DNA of 64,000 bases from Salinisphaera sp002433465 (GCF_040361435.1 NZ_APNL01000015.1:1-64000), one strand, 5' to 3'. Counted from the first letter of the stretch, positions 27,046 through 36,549 are shown. Notes: a model not told the origin generated them from the sequence alone. Made by a program: numbers and translations.

Positions 27046-30000
27046 TCAGGCACTCGGCTCGACGGTGGACAGCGCCGCCTTCATGGGCCCGCTGATGGTC
27101 TCGATGGCCTGGATGAACGGACTCTGTTCGGCGCTTTCGCCCAGCGGTGCATCGTCGTCGCCCAGCAGGCGCAGGAAATACGGGTCGCGCATGAGGTGGT
27201 GCGGGAAGTAGGCATCCGGCTTGAAGCGATAGCTGACGTTGTCGAATGCCTTGTTCTGATCGGGGTCGTATTCGTCGTCCAGGTCAGGGTGATAAGGCAG
27301 CGGTCGGCGTTGCCCGGCCCGGTATACCGCGATCAGCTCGGCGAGTGCGGCGGTGGCGGACTGCGCATCGATACGGCCGGCATAGTGGGCGACCTCGAGG
27401 GTCTTTTTCTTCGCCGCGAAGCCGGCCATCTCGAGCGCGACGTCGTGGCCTGCGGCGACCACGGCGAGATAGTCGATCCAGTAACGCAGACGAAAACGCG
27501 TCTTGAGCTTGCCGGTTCGCAGGCGTCGCAGCGCCTGCGGCCAGAGCTGCGGCACCCGCCCGGTCACACGTACGCCATCGATGCCCAGATCGATATCCAC
27601 GGTGGTGGGCGCGCCCTCGGTCTTCCAAGCTTGCCAGATAGGCAGAAGCGTATTGACGGCCTGGGCCTGGTCGGCGTAATCGAGGTTGGCCAGCGGCGGT
27701 GGTGGCAGGGTGCCACGGGCGCGTTCGAGGGCGGTGGGTTCGAGATCGATGGCATCCAGCGCGCCGGCATCGGCGCTGTCGAAAAGCCGCTGGCGCAGCG
27801 CGGCGGCGGCAAGCGGATCGAGCGCGATCGGCTCGGCGTCGTCGAGGCGGTGGTCGTCGATATCCAGATCGAGCTTCACCCGTTCGCGAAAGAATGCGCG
27901 CGGCGGATGGTCGAAAAAGCGTTTCAGGCTTTCCAGATCGATCGTTTCCAGCGCCTCGGCTGGCGGAGCTTCGCTGCCGTCGAGCAGCGGCGTACGTGTC
28001 GCCCGCGGGCTGATCGCGGCACGGGTCGCGTCGCCCCAGTCGCCGGCGAAGGTGAAAACGCGCGTATCCGGCTCGTCGGCGTTGAAATAGCGTGGCGAGA
28101 ACGGCTGCATGGGCTGTTCATGTACGAGCCGCGCTCTAAAGGCCTTGGCGCTGTAGTCGCGAAAATAGGTGCGATGCACGAATTCCAGCGTCTCGCCCAC
28201 GATTGGGGAGGGCGGCAGGCTTTCGCCGCTGTGCATGTCCTGGCCGAGATAGCTGATATAGAAGCTGTCGCCTGCGGCAGTGAGCGCCTGCAGGAACAGC
28301 AGCCGGTCGTCGTCGCGAATATTACGGTCGCCCAGGCGCGGGGCGTCGAACATCACGTTGAAGGCACGGGCAGTGTCCTGACGCGGGAACGCGTCGTCGT
28401 TCATGCCCAGCACGCAGACCATGCGAAACGGCACGGCGCGTAGCGGCACCATGCCGCAGAAGGTGATACCGCCGGCCAGAAAGGGCTGGCGTTCGGCCGC
28501 GGATTCGAGCGTGGCGCGCAGCATGTCGCGTACCGCGGGCCAGGAAATACGGCGGTCGTCGGCGAGCGGGCGCGCGCGGGTGCAGCTTTCCGCGGTTTCG
28601 AAACGCGCGAACACGCCGCGCAGGCCGTCCACGGCGCGTTGTTCGTCGGGCGCGTCGGCGGCCGGCAGGATCAGCGCATCCAGCATAGCGTTGAGCCGGG
28701 TCTGCCATTGGGCGGGGGTGGCGGACTGTGCCAATGCATCGGCCGTATCTGCCAGGGTGCGTTCGAAGCGCCAGAGTTTGCCCAGGGCAGCCGTCATGCC
28801 GCCTTCCAGGTCGGCCCATGGGGCAACGCCGGCGGTAAGCGTTTCGTCGTCGGACTGGGCGACGCCCAGTAGCAGCCGGTCGAGCCCGAAGCGCCAGCTG
28901 TTCTGTTCGAAGGCACCTGCGCCGAGTGCGTCGCGGTGGCGTGCATCGCGGCCCCAGCGAATGCCGGCTGCGCCCACCCAGTCGGTGATCGCATCCAGCT
29001 CACCGGCAGACAGGCCGAAGCGGCGCATGACCGCCGGCACGGCAAGCAGGTCGAGCAGGGTGCTGGCCTGCCAGCGCGACAGCGGCAGATCGAGCAGTGC
29101 GGACACGCAGGTCACGATAGGATGCGCGGCCGAACGGGCACGATCGGCCAGCCCGAACGGCAGATAGCGATCGGCCGGGGCGCCGCCAAACACGGCCTGG
29201 ATGGCCGGCGCGTAGGCGGCAACGTCCGGCAGCATGACGATGATGTCGCGCGGGGCCAGCCGGTCCCCGGGTTCGATCTCGCCGGCGGCCACGCGCTTGT
29301 CGTCGGCCGCGAGGCGATCGAGCAGCTGGTCCTGCAGCACCTGGATTTCGCGCAGCGGGCTGTGGCAGGCATGGACCTCGAAGGAGGTGTCGTCGTCGGC
29401 GATGCCTTGCATGGCGTGGCTACAGTCAAGACGCACGATATCGGCCTGAACGCGATGCAGGAGGCTGTCGTCGTCGGGCACGTCATAGGCCATCAGATCG
29501 CCCAGTTCCGGCTCGATCATGCCCGCGAACTCGTCGGAATAGAGCACGCGCACGGTATCCCGTGCCATCCGGCCCAGGGCCGACAGCAGTGGGTGGCCGG
29601 CTTCAACGAGTGCCTCGCGGGGCAGCAGGGCGTCGTCGTCTTCGGCCTGCATGCCGGGCAGCTCCAGCGGCAGGCGCCCGGCGGGGATATCGCCCCAATA
29701 CGCTTCGCTGGGGTTGGGCAGCAGGAAATACACGTCGATATGTTCGGCCAGCGCATACAGCAGGCGCAGGTGATCCGGCGCGAGTGCCACCAGCCCGAAG
29801 CAGTAGAGCGGGTTCGGGCAGTGCTCCATCACCCGCTGCTGAAGAGCGCGATCGGTGCCCAGCCGCTGGATGAAATCGGTTAGAACGCGTGCCCGGTGCC
29901 GGCCGCCGAGCCGATCCTCGCGGGTCAGCCAGCGCCAGACCTGGGCCTGCCAGCGGCCAGGATTGGTAGCCGGCGTGTCGCCCGCTTCCCAACGGGCGAG

Positions 30001-30426
30001 CATGTCGGCGCGATAGACCAGGTATTGGTCGAACACGTCGGCCAGCTGTCGGGCCAGCTGATAGCGGCGTACCTCGTCCACCGGCGCGCCCAGATAATCG
30101 GCCACCGCCGGAATGTCGGCGGCCATGCTCGGCAGCGCCACATAGAGATGCCAGGGCAGCCGATCGGCTTCGAAATGATCGCCCGCGTCGGCGTCGTCGA
30201 TCACCGCATGCAGCAGGGCCCAGATGAACTCGCCGGGCAGGCGGCCATCGATATTCGCTGCGATTCCTTCGCTGTGGGCCAGCTGTATGCGCAGCCAGCG
30301 GCCGATACCGGCGTTGGGTGCAAGCACCGTGTCGCGTGACAGCGGCGGGGCCGGGCGATGCCGTCGCAGCGCGCCGAACAGTTCGGCCAGCCGTGACAGG
30401 TCGTTGTGGTGATAGAGATAGAACAT
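27046..30426 (-). CDS. recC: RecBCD subunit RecC
   Basis: A 1126-residue RecC, the Chi-recognition and scaffold subunit of exonuclease V, with a nuclease-like fold lacking catalytic residues. Typical stretches are the N-terminal FYLYHHNDLSRLAELF, the LPNPSEAYWGD helicase-like region, RDIIVMLPDVAAYAPAI and FCGMVPLRAVPFRMVCVLGMND. Length matches E. coli RecC (1122). The ATG at 30426 gives the family's usual beginning. It is first in the minus-strand series, so the promoter should lie in 30427-30600. Confidence 0.97.
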   Translation of the reverse strand: MFYLYHHNDLSRLAELFGALRRHRPAPPLSRDTVLAPNAGIGRWLRIQLAHSEGIAANIDGRLPGEFIWALLHAVIDDADAGDHFEADRLPWHLYVALPSMAADIPAVADYLGAPVDEVRRYQLARQLADVFDQYLVYRADMLARWEAGDTPATNPGRWQAQVWRWLTREDRLGGRHRARVLTDFIQRLGTDRALQQRVMEHCPNPLYCFGLVALAPDHLRLLYALAEHIDVYFLLPNPSEAYWGDIPAGRLPLELPGMQAEDDDALLPREALVEAGHPLLSALGRMARDTVRVLYSDEFAGMIEPELGDLMAYDVPDDDSLLHRVQADIVRLDCSHAMQGIADDDTSFEVHACHSPLREIQVLQDQLLDRLAADDKRVAAGEIEPGDRLAPRDIIVMLPDVAAYAPAIQAVFGGAPADRYLPFGLADRARSAAHPIVTCVSALLDLPLSRWQASTLLDLLAVPAVMRRFGLSAGELDAITDWVGAAGIRWGRDARHRDALGAGAFEQNSWRFGLDRLLLGVAQSDDETLTAGVAPWADLEGGMTAALGKLWRFERTLADTADALAQSATPAQWQTRLNAMLDALILPAADAPDEQRAVDGLRGVFARFETAESCTRARPLADDRRISWPAVRDMLRATLESAAERQPFLAGGITFCGMVPLRAVPFRMVCVLGMNDDAFPRQDTARAFNVMFDAPRLGDRNIRDDDRLLFLQALTAAGDSFYISYLGQDMHSGESLPPSPIVGETLEFVHRTYFRDYSAKAFRARLVHEQPMQPFSPRYFNADEPDTRVFTFAGDWGDATRAAISPRATRTPLLDGSEAPPAEALETIDLESLKRFFDHPPRAFFRERVKLDLDIDDHRLDDAEPIALDPLAAAALRQRLFDSADAGALDAIDLEPTALERARGTLPPPPLANLDYADQAQAVNTLLPIWQAWKTEGAPTTVDIDLGIDGVRVTGRVPQLWPQALRRLRTGKLKTRFRLRYWIDYLAVVAAGHDVALEMAGFAAKKKTLEVAHYAGRIDAQSATAALAELIAVYRAGQRRPLPYHPDLDDEYDPDQNKAFDNVSYRFKPDAYFPHHLMRDPYFLRLLGDDDAPLGESAEQSPFIQAIETISGPMKAALSTVEPSA

Positions 30427-31116
30427 TCCGCCGCAGGCCCTGGCGCGCACAAAGGGCAGAGTCTAGGCGCTCCTGCGCGCGCGCCCAACAGGGCGTTTGG
30501 CTAACGGCATTGCCTACGGGTTGGAATAGCTCAGCGCGGGTCCGCTCATGTGGCACGGCTCGTTTGGGCCCTGCGGCGGCACGGTAACGAAAAACGACGC
30601 GGCATCACCTGCTTCGTACCCACTTTTTATGGGTTTGTATGGCCTGGCTGACGTGCAGGCTTTTGCGCATGCTGCAATGCACATCGGCGCCTGTATATAG
30701 CATTCGATGAAAGTCGAGTGCGCTGTTGCTTTGTCTTGCCTTCGGTCTGTTAAGCGTTAATAAACATACGTTTAGGGTAGCGTTGGGGCAATGGGAAAAG
30801 ATGCCTTTCAAGTTGCGTCCATAAAAATGAAATACTCGTTCATGAACGGCTTGCACGGTAAAAAAAAATACTATAAACAGACACTCGTGACTTATGACTC
30901 ACGAGTCACCCAGGGGGAGTATTCAATATCGAGCAAGTTGGCCATGAGCCTGCCGGTCACCGAGACGGCCCGGGCTTGTGCGACCACAGGGTGCAACCGA
31001 TGAAGACAGGGCGGGCCAGGAGCGCGGACCGGTCGATCGATACCCATGCCAGTGTGCGAGTACTCGAGAACACCAGCCATGCGTTCCCGTAGTAATGAAA
31101 AGGGGAGAAATAACAA
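30427..31116. other. Divergent region between recC and porin
   Basis: Some 690 bases with lower GC in the right half and no believable gene. It carries TAAAC-ATAC-GTTTA (30761-30774) and a perfect 8-bp inverted repeat, ACTCGTGA/TCACGAGT, at 30883-30906. Both could be operators of the porin gene. An A-run near 30861 and AGGGGAG before 31117 are the other visible signals. Confidence 0.5.
30883..30906. promoter_or_regulatory. 8-bp inverted repeat upstream of porin
   Basis: The arms ACTCGTGA and TCACGAGT are separated by CTTATGAC, about 210 bases before the porin start. The size and spacing suit a dimeric regulator. No U-tract follows, so it is not a terminator. Confidence 0.35.
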
Positions 31117-32514
31117 ATGATCCGCGATATCAATAAAGCAATCGAGGCGAAGCAGCCGGGCCGTCGGGGACATCTCACCCGCGTGATCGGACTTTCCGCA
31201 CTGGCCGCTCTGGGCTTTGCGGGTACCGCCAACGCCACGATGAAGACGGATGTGGGCGTGGATTATCGCGCCACCGGTTTTTACGTCGAATCGGACTCTT
31301 TCGATTCGCCCGCGAACGAGGCCGCAACCGATAGCGATAACGGCTTCGCGAATTACCTGCGTGTAAAGGCCGATTTCAAGCACGAAGAAACCGGCGTATC
31401 GGTGCATACCCGAGTCGAATTGGCCGGCGACCGCTGGAGCGGCGATGCGCGCAACTACGACACGACCTCTGGCAATGCCTTCAATGGCGATAACAACGGC
31501 GATAACGTTCGTCTCGACCTGGGCTTCGTGCAGATTCCGTTCAAGTTCGGCCTGCTGCGCGTGGGCCGTCAGGAAGCCAACTGGAACAACTGTTTGCTGG
31601 TTTGCGACGACCGTCGCGACCGTGCACTGTTCCTGACCAAGCTGGGTAACGTCAACGCCTTCATCGGCTATGACCGTCGCCAGGACAACACGACCTTCAA
31701 TAACGAAGACAACGGCAACCAGATCTTTCCGGGCTTCGTGGCGCCGCTGGGTGAATCCGGCTGGTCGCTCGGCTTCCTCTATGTACATTGGTTGAACAAC
31801 TACAACGGCGACCTGATCGGGCCGACCGGCGCGCCTCGTAACGCGTACGTTCTGTCCAACACCAACATCTATTCTCCGTACATGCAGGGCAGTCTCGGGC
31901 CGCTCGATATCTCCTTCGGTGGTAACTGGCTGGAAGGCGGCAACGTCAATGCGAACCAGACCCCGGAAGGTGGTGACTACTTCAACGACGACGCATATTC
32001 CGGCTACTTCCGTGTCGGCGCCGACGTAGGCATGTTCGAGCTCAAGGCGCAGTATGTGGCCACGCGTGACGGCGGCCTGATCTCGACGGGCTTCGATACC
32101 TACTCCAGCCTCATCAACTCCAGTCCGGAATCGACGGCGAACCCGACCAGCCTTTATCAGATGGGGCGTTTCCTGGGCCGCGAAGGCTTCGACGAGTCGC
32201 TCTACATCGCCAGTATCGGCATGAACGTCACCGAGAAGTTCGCCTTGCGCGGCGCGGTGGGCTTCCTCGATATCGAGGTGCCGGATTCGGCCGCGGTCGC
32301 GGGCGAAACCAGCGATACCAGCACGGTCTACGATCTGCAGGCCAGCTATCAGCTCAATGAAGCGGTACGCACCTGGGCGACGCTGGGCATGCTCAAGGAG
32401 AACGACGTCGGTATTCTGCGCGGCAACAGCCTCGTCGGGGCCACCCCCAATCAGGGCAGTTTCGCCGATGATCGTGTGATCGCCGGCAGCGTGAACCTTG
32501 GCGTACAGTTCTAA
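31117..32514 (+). CDS. Outer-membrane porin-like beta-barrel
   Basis: A 465-residue secreted protein. A long n-region and hydrophobic core end in GTANA, with cleavage expected after about residue 40. The mature protein alternates polar and hydrophobic residues, is rich in Asn, Asp, Gly and aromatic residues, and ends in the C-terminal Phe signature (SVNLGVQF), as expected for an outer-membrane barrel. The Cys-containing loop LLVCDDRRDRAL may line the pore. AGGGGAG lies about 10 bases before the ATG, and a strong terminator follows. The solute is unknown. Confidence 0.85.
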   Translation: MIRDINKAIEAKQPGRRGHLTRVIGLSALAALGFAGTANATMKTDVGVDYRATGFYVESDSFDSPANEAATDSDNGFANYLRVKADFKHEETGVSVHTRVELAGDRWSGDARNYDTTSGNAFNGDNNGDNVRLDLGFVQIPFKFGLLRVGRQEANWNNCLLVCDDRRDRALFLTKLGNVNAFIGYDRRQDNTTFNNEDNGNQIFPGFVAPLGESGWSLGFLYVHWLNNYNGDLIGPTGAPRNAYVLSNTNIYSPYMQGSLGPLDISFGGNWLEGGNVNANQTPEGGDYFNDDAYSGYFRVGADVGMFELKAQYVATRDGGLISTGFDTYSSLINSSPESTANPTSLYQMGRFLGREGFDESLYIASIGMNVTEKFALRGAVGFLDIEVPDSAAVAGETSDTSTVYDLQASYQLNEAVRTWATLGMLKENDVGILRGNSLVGATPNQGSFADDRVIAGSVNLGVQF

Positions 32515-32530
32515 GGCGCCGTAAGCTGTC

Positions 32531-32567
32531 AGGGGTCTTCGCCGGGTGGCGAAGACCCCTTCTTTTT
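32531..32567 (+). terminator. Porin gene terminator
   Basis: A 13-bp perfect stem (AGGGGTCTTCGCC/GGCGAAGACCCCT) with loop GGGT and a T-rich tail lies 16 bases after the porin stop. Confidence 0.95.
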
Positions 32568-32580
32568 ATCTGGAGTTGCT

Positions 32581-33555
32581 GTGTTGTCGAATCGTTTCAA
32601 ACGCTTTCAATCGATGGTGCTGGCGGCGACCGCCGTGACGGCAGTGGCGGGTTGTGCCTCCGGGCCGGCCAATCCGGCGGGCGGCAACGGCGATGCGCCG
32701 CTGGCGGATTCGGAGGCCGCTTTCGGCTACGAGCAGACCGATTGGGGCAAACCGTTCTGGGATAAATGGCTGGACAGCGCCCGGGAAGAGGGGCGTGCCG
32801 AGGCGGTACGCTCGGGGCAGGCGCCGGCAACGGCCGTGGCAACGACGTCGGCGGCAACGTCGGTGGACTCGACCGGCCTCAAGCCCAAACTCGGCCTGTA
32901 CATCGCCAAGGATGCGCGTGAATCGATGACATCCTATCGATTGATCTCTGCGCTCGAGCGTAATGCTGCGCGGCATGGTCTGACTCTGATCAAGCCGAAC
33001 GAACTCGATGAAGCCGTGGGCGGCTCCGATGCCTGCGGCTCGGAAAGTCCGCTCGATTGCCCGCGGCTGCTGGCGATTTTTCCGGGCATTCGCGGCCTGC
33101 TGGTCGTCGATCAGCGTGGCAGCGGCGACACGGTCACGCTCGAATCGCGCATGATGGATCCGGATTTCGATATTCGCTACGAGCCCCTATCCACGCGTGT
33201 ACAGGTTTCAGACGGCACCAACTCGGATGTTGATATCTGGAGCGACCGTATTCTGGATACCGCAGCCGATCGTATCGGCGTAGCCCCCTGGTTCACGCAT
33301 ACCTTCGCGCTCAAGGGCGAGGATATGTACATCAACGCCGGCAGCGCCGCCGGCCTGAAAATTGGCGACGAACTCGCGATTCATAGCGAGGGTTCGCTGG
33401 TGCGTTCGCCCAGTGGTCAGGTCATTGCCTGGGAGCCGGGGCCGGAGGTGGGCCGCGTGCGCGTCAAGGAATTCGTCGGCGAGAACATTGCGCTTGCCGA
33501 ACAGGTATCGGGCGAGATGCCCAAGCCCAAGGATCGACTCACCTACGTTGATTGA
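32581..33555 (+). CDS. Uncharacterised lipoprotein
   Basis: A 324-residue predicted lipoprotein. The signal ends VAGC (Cys25) and needs the GTG start at 32581, preceded by GGAG, because the later ATG gives a signal with no positive charge. The N-terminal third is low-complexity Ala/Thr. The middle (LIKPNELDEAVGGSDACG...) resembles penicillin-binding-protein-activator/CsgG-type surface lipoprotein folds. The C-terminal MYINAGSAAGLKIGDELAI and GRVRVKEFVGENIA parts resemble the end domain of FlgT. I do not assign a function. It has its own terminator. Confidence 0.78.
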   Translation: MLSNRFKRFQSMVLAATAVTAVAGCASGPANPAGGNGDAPLADSEAAFGYEQTDWGKPFWDKWLDSAREEGRAEAVRSGQAPATAVATTSAATSVDSTGLKPKLGLYIAKDARESMTSYRLISALERNAARHGLTLIKPNELDEAVGGSDACGSESPLDCPRLLAIFPGIRGLLVVDQRGSGDTVTLESRMMDPDFDIRYEPLSTRVQVSDGTNSDVDIWSDRILDTAADRIGVAPWFTHTFALKGEDMYINAGSAAGLKIGDELAIHSEGSLVRSPSGQVIAWEPGPEVGRVRVKEFVGENIALAEQVSGEMPKPKDRLTYVD

Positions 33556-33573
33556 GTGTTTCCTGCCTTGAGC

Positions 33574-33603
33574 AAAACGCCGGCCTCGCGCCGGCGTTTT
33601 TGT
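33574..33603 (+). terminator. Terminator after lipoprotein gene
   Basis: The stem AAAACGCCGGC/GCCGGCGTTTT with loop CTCGC lies 18 bases after the stop. Confidence 0.93.
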
Positions 33604-33666
33604 TTCGGGCCGGCCACGGGCCGGTCGAAGTACGACTGGATGTCGTCAATGCGCAGGCGCCTTGCA

Positions 33667-33701
33667 TAAAAAAGCGCCGGAAGGCTTTCGCTTTCCGGCG
33701 C
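33667..33701 (-). terminator. Terminator of FN-GGSLN repeat gene 1
   Basis: The arms GCGCCGGAA/TTCCGGCGC (33674-33682 and 33693-33701) have a seven-base A-run on the left, which is the U-tract on the minus strand. It lies 34 bases past the stop of the gene to its right. Confidence 0.88.
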
Positions 33702-33735
33702 CTTGAATCCTCCGATCCCGTTTCGGGTGGGTGGA

Positions 33736-34305
33736 CTAGTTCTCGTTGTTGTTGTGTTCGGTCACTTCCTGGTCGAGCTCTTGTGCCGTGGCGCTTGCGC
33801 CGCCGTGTTCGTGCTGCGAAGCAGGCAGTTCGTCGTTGACCTGGCTATCGGCCGCGCTGTTGCGATTCAGCGAGCCGCCGCTGCGATTGAAGTCTCGTAC
33901 TTCGTTCGCGAGTTCGTCGGCGCGCGGGTGCTCGGTCGGGGTGCCCGCCGGGTGCTGGCTGTGATCCTGGGCTGCGTTGTCGCTGTTCAGCGAGCCGCCG
34001 CTACGATTGAACCCGCGAACCTCATTTGCCAGTTCGTCGGCGCGTTCGTGATCCGCCGGCATAGGCTGGGTCGGATTCCCGTCAGCGTCGATATGGGCGG
34101 TCGGCGTGCCCGCCCGGGCCGCACTTTCTTCTTTCAACGAACCGCGGTTCTGATTGAATTTTTTGATGTCCTGCGACAATTCCTGTGCACGCGACGTTTC
34201 GTTGTTCATGTCCTGTTGTGCATGGGCAACGCCAAAGCTGCCCGCCGCGCCGGCGAGAGCGAACCCGCAGAGCAGTGCGTAACGTGTTTTTCCCGGTCTG
34301 TGCAT
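33736..34305 (-). CDS. Secreted repeat protein, FN-GGSLN family
   Basis: A 189-residue exported protein with a signal ending in VAHA. The mature part has four imperfect units with consensus A.eLa.e(v/i)..FN.sGGSLN: AQELSQDIKKFNQNRGSLK, two ADELANEVR.FNRSGGSLN units, and a final AQELDQEVTEHN. Pro/His/Asp-rich spacers containing GTPT separate them. It is strongly hydrophilic and acidic. AGGAG lies 7 bases before the ATG at 34305. The next gene rightward encodes a shorter relative. I do not recognise the family; a periplasmic or secreted role is inferred only from the signal. Confidence 0.75.
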   Translation of the reverse strand: MHRPGKTRYALLCGFALAGAAGSFGVAHAQQDMNNETSRAQELSQDIKKFNQNRGSLKEESAARAGTPTAHIDADGNPTQPMPADHERADELANEVRGFNRSGGSLNSDNAAQDHSQHPAGTPTEHPRADELANEVRDFNRSGGSLNRNSAADSQVNDELPASQHEHGGASATAQELDQEVTEHNNNEN

Positions 34306-34441
34306 TTGCTTTCTCCTGGATGGTCGGCGGGTTCTAGGGCCGCCTTTATTATGCTTCACGCTCGTGTACGGCGGTTTTCTGTACTGTGCCGTCAAATTCG
34401 AAATAAGCGCGTACTCGATTATACCCATATCGGCCACAAAA

Positions 34442-34474
34442 AAAGCCGGAAGCAATAGACTTGCTTCCGGCTTT
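34442..34474 (-). terminator. Terminator of FN-GGSLN repeat gene 2
   Basis: A 14-bp perfect stem AAAGCCGGAAGCAA/TTGCTTCCGGCTTT with loop TAGAC lies 39 bases past the stop of the gene to its right, with an A-run on its left side giving the minus-strand U-tract. It separates the two paralogous genes into separate transcripts. Confidence 0.92.
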
Positions 34475-34513
34475 CTTGCTGGCAGATGCCCGCCTTGCGG
34501 GCATAGGCCCGGG

Positions 34514-34963
34514 TTAGAAGCTCAGCGCGTTCAGGTTGCCGCCGGTTTCGTTGTAGCGGGTCAGATCGGCGGCCAGCGCCTCGGTCTGCGGGTAGCTATG
34601 CGGCGTGGCATCGGCCGGCATGCTGGTTTCCGGCACCAACCCCTGGCTCGCCTGGGCGTTGTAGTTTTCGATCGCATCGCTCAGCTGCATCGCGGTCTGC
34701 GATACCTGTGCCGGCTCGTAGTCCTGCGGCAACTGCTGGCCGACAACCCGGTCCTGAGTGTGCTGACGGTTGAACGCATCCAGATCCGCGGCGAGTTGGT
34801 CAGCCATCGGATGCGTTTCGACGCTGGCGGTTTCCTGCGGCTGCGCATTGCGCGCGTTCATGTCTTCGATTGCTTCCGACTGGGCAAAGCCGAGCGAAGA
34901 GAATCCGACCAGACCTGCGATCAGGGCCGCGGAAAGGGTGGTTTTAGCGATAGCGGTGTTCAT
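34514..34963 (-). CDS. Secreted repeat protein, FN-GGSLN paralogue
   Basis: A 149-residue exported protein with a signal ending GFA. It carries three copies of the motif seen in the neighbouring gene: MADQLAADLDAFNRQHT, TAMQLSDAIENYNAQAS and QTEALAADLTRYNETGGNLN. The last shows the GG(N/S)LN signature most clearly, next to the C-terminus. GAGGAA lies 7 bases before the ATG. It has its own promoter-like sequence and terminator. Tandem paralogues with separate signals suggest differently regulated members of one family; the function is unknown. Confidence 0.75.
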   Translation of the reverse strand: MNTAIAKTTLSAALIAGLVGFSSLGFAQSEAIEDMNARNAQPQETASVETHPMADQLAADLDAFNRQHTQDRVVGQQLPQDYEPAQVSQTAMQLSDAIENYNAQASQGLVPETSMPADATPHSYPQTEALAADLTRYNETGGNLNALSF

Positions 34964-35453
34964 GGTGCGTTCCTCGTTAAAGACATTGTCGCGCTGATTA
35001 GCGCGGGGTTAAACCAAAGTCGTATTGCTATTCAGCGATGGGCTAATCGTAGGGTTCGATAGCTGTATATTCAAGGAATGCGGTGCAACATTTTTCCGAG
35101 ACGCGATTAACCCCCTAATTAATAGCGGAAAATATTTTCTATAAATATGCGTGGTACATGAATAAAGCGAGACTAAAACGGCTTTTGCGCGTTTTCGGGC
35201 AGGTGAACCGCCGTGCTGCGTTGCCTCTGGCGACAGTCGCCAGCGTTTTTGTGCGGATGCTCAAACGCCGCAAACACCGCGGTAAGTCGGGGCTTGGTGT
35301 AATCCCGCGGCGACGACGCCAGATCGTCATCGTTCTTATGCGCGGTATCCGGAACGGGCCGCGAAGCAGTACGGTATGGCTACAACGGTTTGAGCGTTCG
35401 TGTTGGCTATGCGTAGCGCCTATAGACGCTACGTCGCTTAGCGGGTCGCGGTG
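34964..35453. other. Intergenic region, AT-rich centre
   Basis: About 490 bases. The left part holds the promoter of the repeat-protein gene and an AT-rich stretch (35110-35160). The right part contains a 99-codon frame from 35158 that is Arg-rich and lacks a ribosome binding site, so I do not call it. Confidence 0.45.
35045..35074 (-). promoter_or_regulatory. Candidate sigma-70 promoter
   Basis: On the minus strand, TTGAAT and TACGAT are 17 bases apart, about 80 bases before the start of the 149-residue repeat protein. The -35 match is good and the -10 only fair. Confidence 0.35.
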
Positions 35454-36074
35454 TTAAGTCGCGCGGCTGGGGGCCACTGCAATGCCGTTACGAATGAAAT
35501 CCATGACGGAATCGAGCTCGGCCTCGTTGAGGCCGTCGTTTTCCCATAGGCCGTAGCGCAGCCCGAGGAAATGCGCGGTGCCCATGAGTATCCATACCCA
35601 CACATCCAGATCGCCATCGCGGATCTCGTATTTCTCGACCGATTTCTCGAGCGCGCTGATATAGCCGCGGGCGAAGTCCATGTAGTAGTCCTTGTAGATC
35701 TGTTCATCCACGAACAGAGACTCCTGAACTACCCGATACAGGTTGGGGCGTTCGGCGACCAGGCGAATGAAGGCCGCCATGCCTTCCCTCTCGGCATCCA
35801 GCCGCGACATGCCTGTCGGTATCGCGTGCGTGAGCATGCGCCGCAATTCCCGCCCCATATGCCGTACCAGTTCGGCCAGCACATCTTCCTTGTTCTTGAA
35901 GTAGATATAGAAGGTGCCCTGGGCAACGCCGGCACTGCGGGTAATATCGCTTATCGAAGCGCGAAAAAAGCCGGTGTTGCCGAAGGCGTCTTCGGCGGCG
36001 GTCAGCAACTTTTGTCGCGTTGCTTCGCCACGCGCGGTCGTTGGCTTGAACGATGGCTTTTGCTTAGCAGCCAC
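35454..36074 (-). CDS. TetR-family transcriptional regulator
   Basis: A 206-residue one-component regulator. The N-terminal TetR helix-turn-helix is clear: RQKLLTAAEDAFGNTGFFRASISDITRSAGVAQGTFYIYFKNKEDVL. The C-terminal helical domain is of the common YixD-like ligand-binding type and includes the aromatic stretch VWVWILMGTAHFLGLRYGLW. The Lys/Pro-rich N-terminal tail precedes the HTH. The flanking genes give no obvious target, as the nearest operon-like neighbours are the repeat proteins and tRNA-Arg. Confidence 0.92.
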   Translation of the reverse strand: MAAKQKPSFKPTTARGEATRQKLLTAAEDAFGNTGFFRASISDITRSAGVAQGTFYIYFKNKEDVLAELVRHMGRELRRMLTHAIPTGMSRLDAEREGMAAFIRLVAERPNLYRVVQESLFVDEQIYKDYYMDFARGYISALEKSVEKYEIRDGDLDVWVWILMGTAHFLGLRYGLWENDGLNEAELDSVMDFIRNGIAVAPSRAT

Positions 36075-36300
36075 GACGATACGGTTGGTGGGTCATAAGC
36101 CGCTCATGCTAGCTGCGCCGTAAAACTCTAGTCAACGCCGTCAAGACTCTGAACACCCGTCGAGCGCAATAGTAATTATGATTACGGTCTAATAGGCGCT
36201 TGGTCCAGGATGTATAAAGCGAAGCCGGGCAGCAGTTCGGCATAGCGCGGTCGAGATATGCGGCGTCTTGCGGTAGTCTAGCGCCGCACGACAATCGCGC

Positions 36301-36377
36301 GCCCCGGTAGCTCAGTAGGATAGAGCAGCCGCCTCCTAAGCGGCAGGTCGCAGGTTCGACTCCTGCTCGGGGCACCA
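36301..36377 (+). tRNA. tRNA-Arg (anticodon CCT)
   Basis: A complete cloverleaf: acceptor GCCCCGG pairing with TCGGGGC, D-arm GCTC..GAGC, anticodon stem GCCGC/GCGGC around loop CTCCTAA (anticodon CCT), T-arm GCAGGTTCGACTCCTGC, and an encoded CCA end. The terminal CCA also begins a 17-bp hairpin that probably ends transcription. Confidence 0.97.
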
Positions 36378-36416
36378 TTGCTAAACCCGGCACCCGCCGG
36401 GTTTAGCAATGGTCTT
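36375..36416 (+). terminator. tRNA-Arg terminator hairpin
   Basis: A perfect 17-bp stem, CCATTGCTAAACCCGGC pairing with its complement around ACCC, begins at the tRNA CCA end and is followed by TCTTT. Confidence 0.7.
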
Positions 36417-36549
36417 TCCAAGATGTGTCGAACCTGCGACAGACAAACAATGATGGTTCGACGGCTTCGCGCAGCGAAGCCGAATCGTCGCGCCAGCGAC
36501 GAGCCCGTAGGGTGAGCGGCGCCGGCCGCGAATACTCCTGCTCGGGGCA

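Noticed and set aside
35158..35457. 99-codon Arg-rich frame after an AT-rich stretch
   Set aside because: No ribosome binding site, no recognisable domain, composition like a shadow frame.
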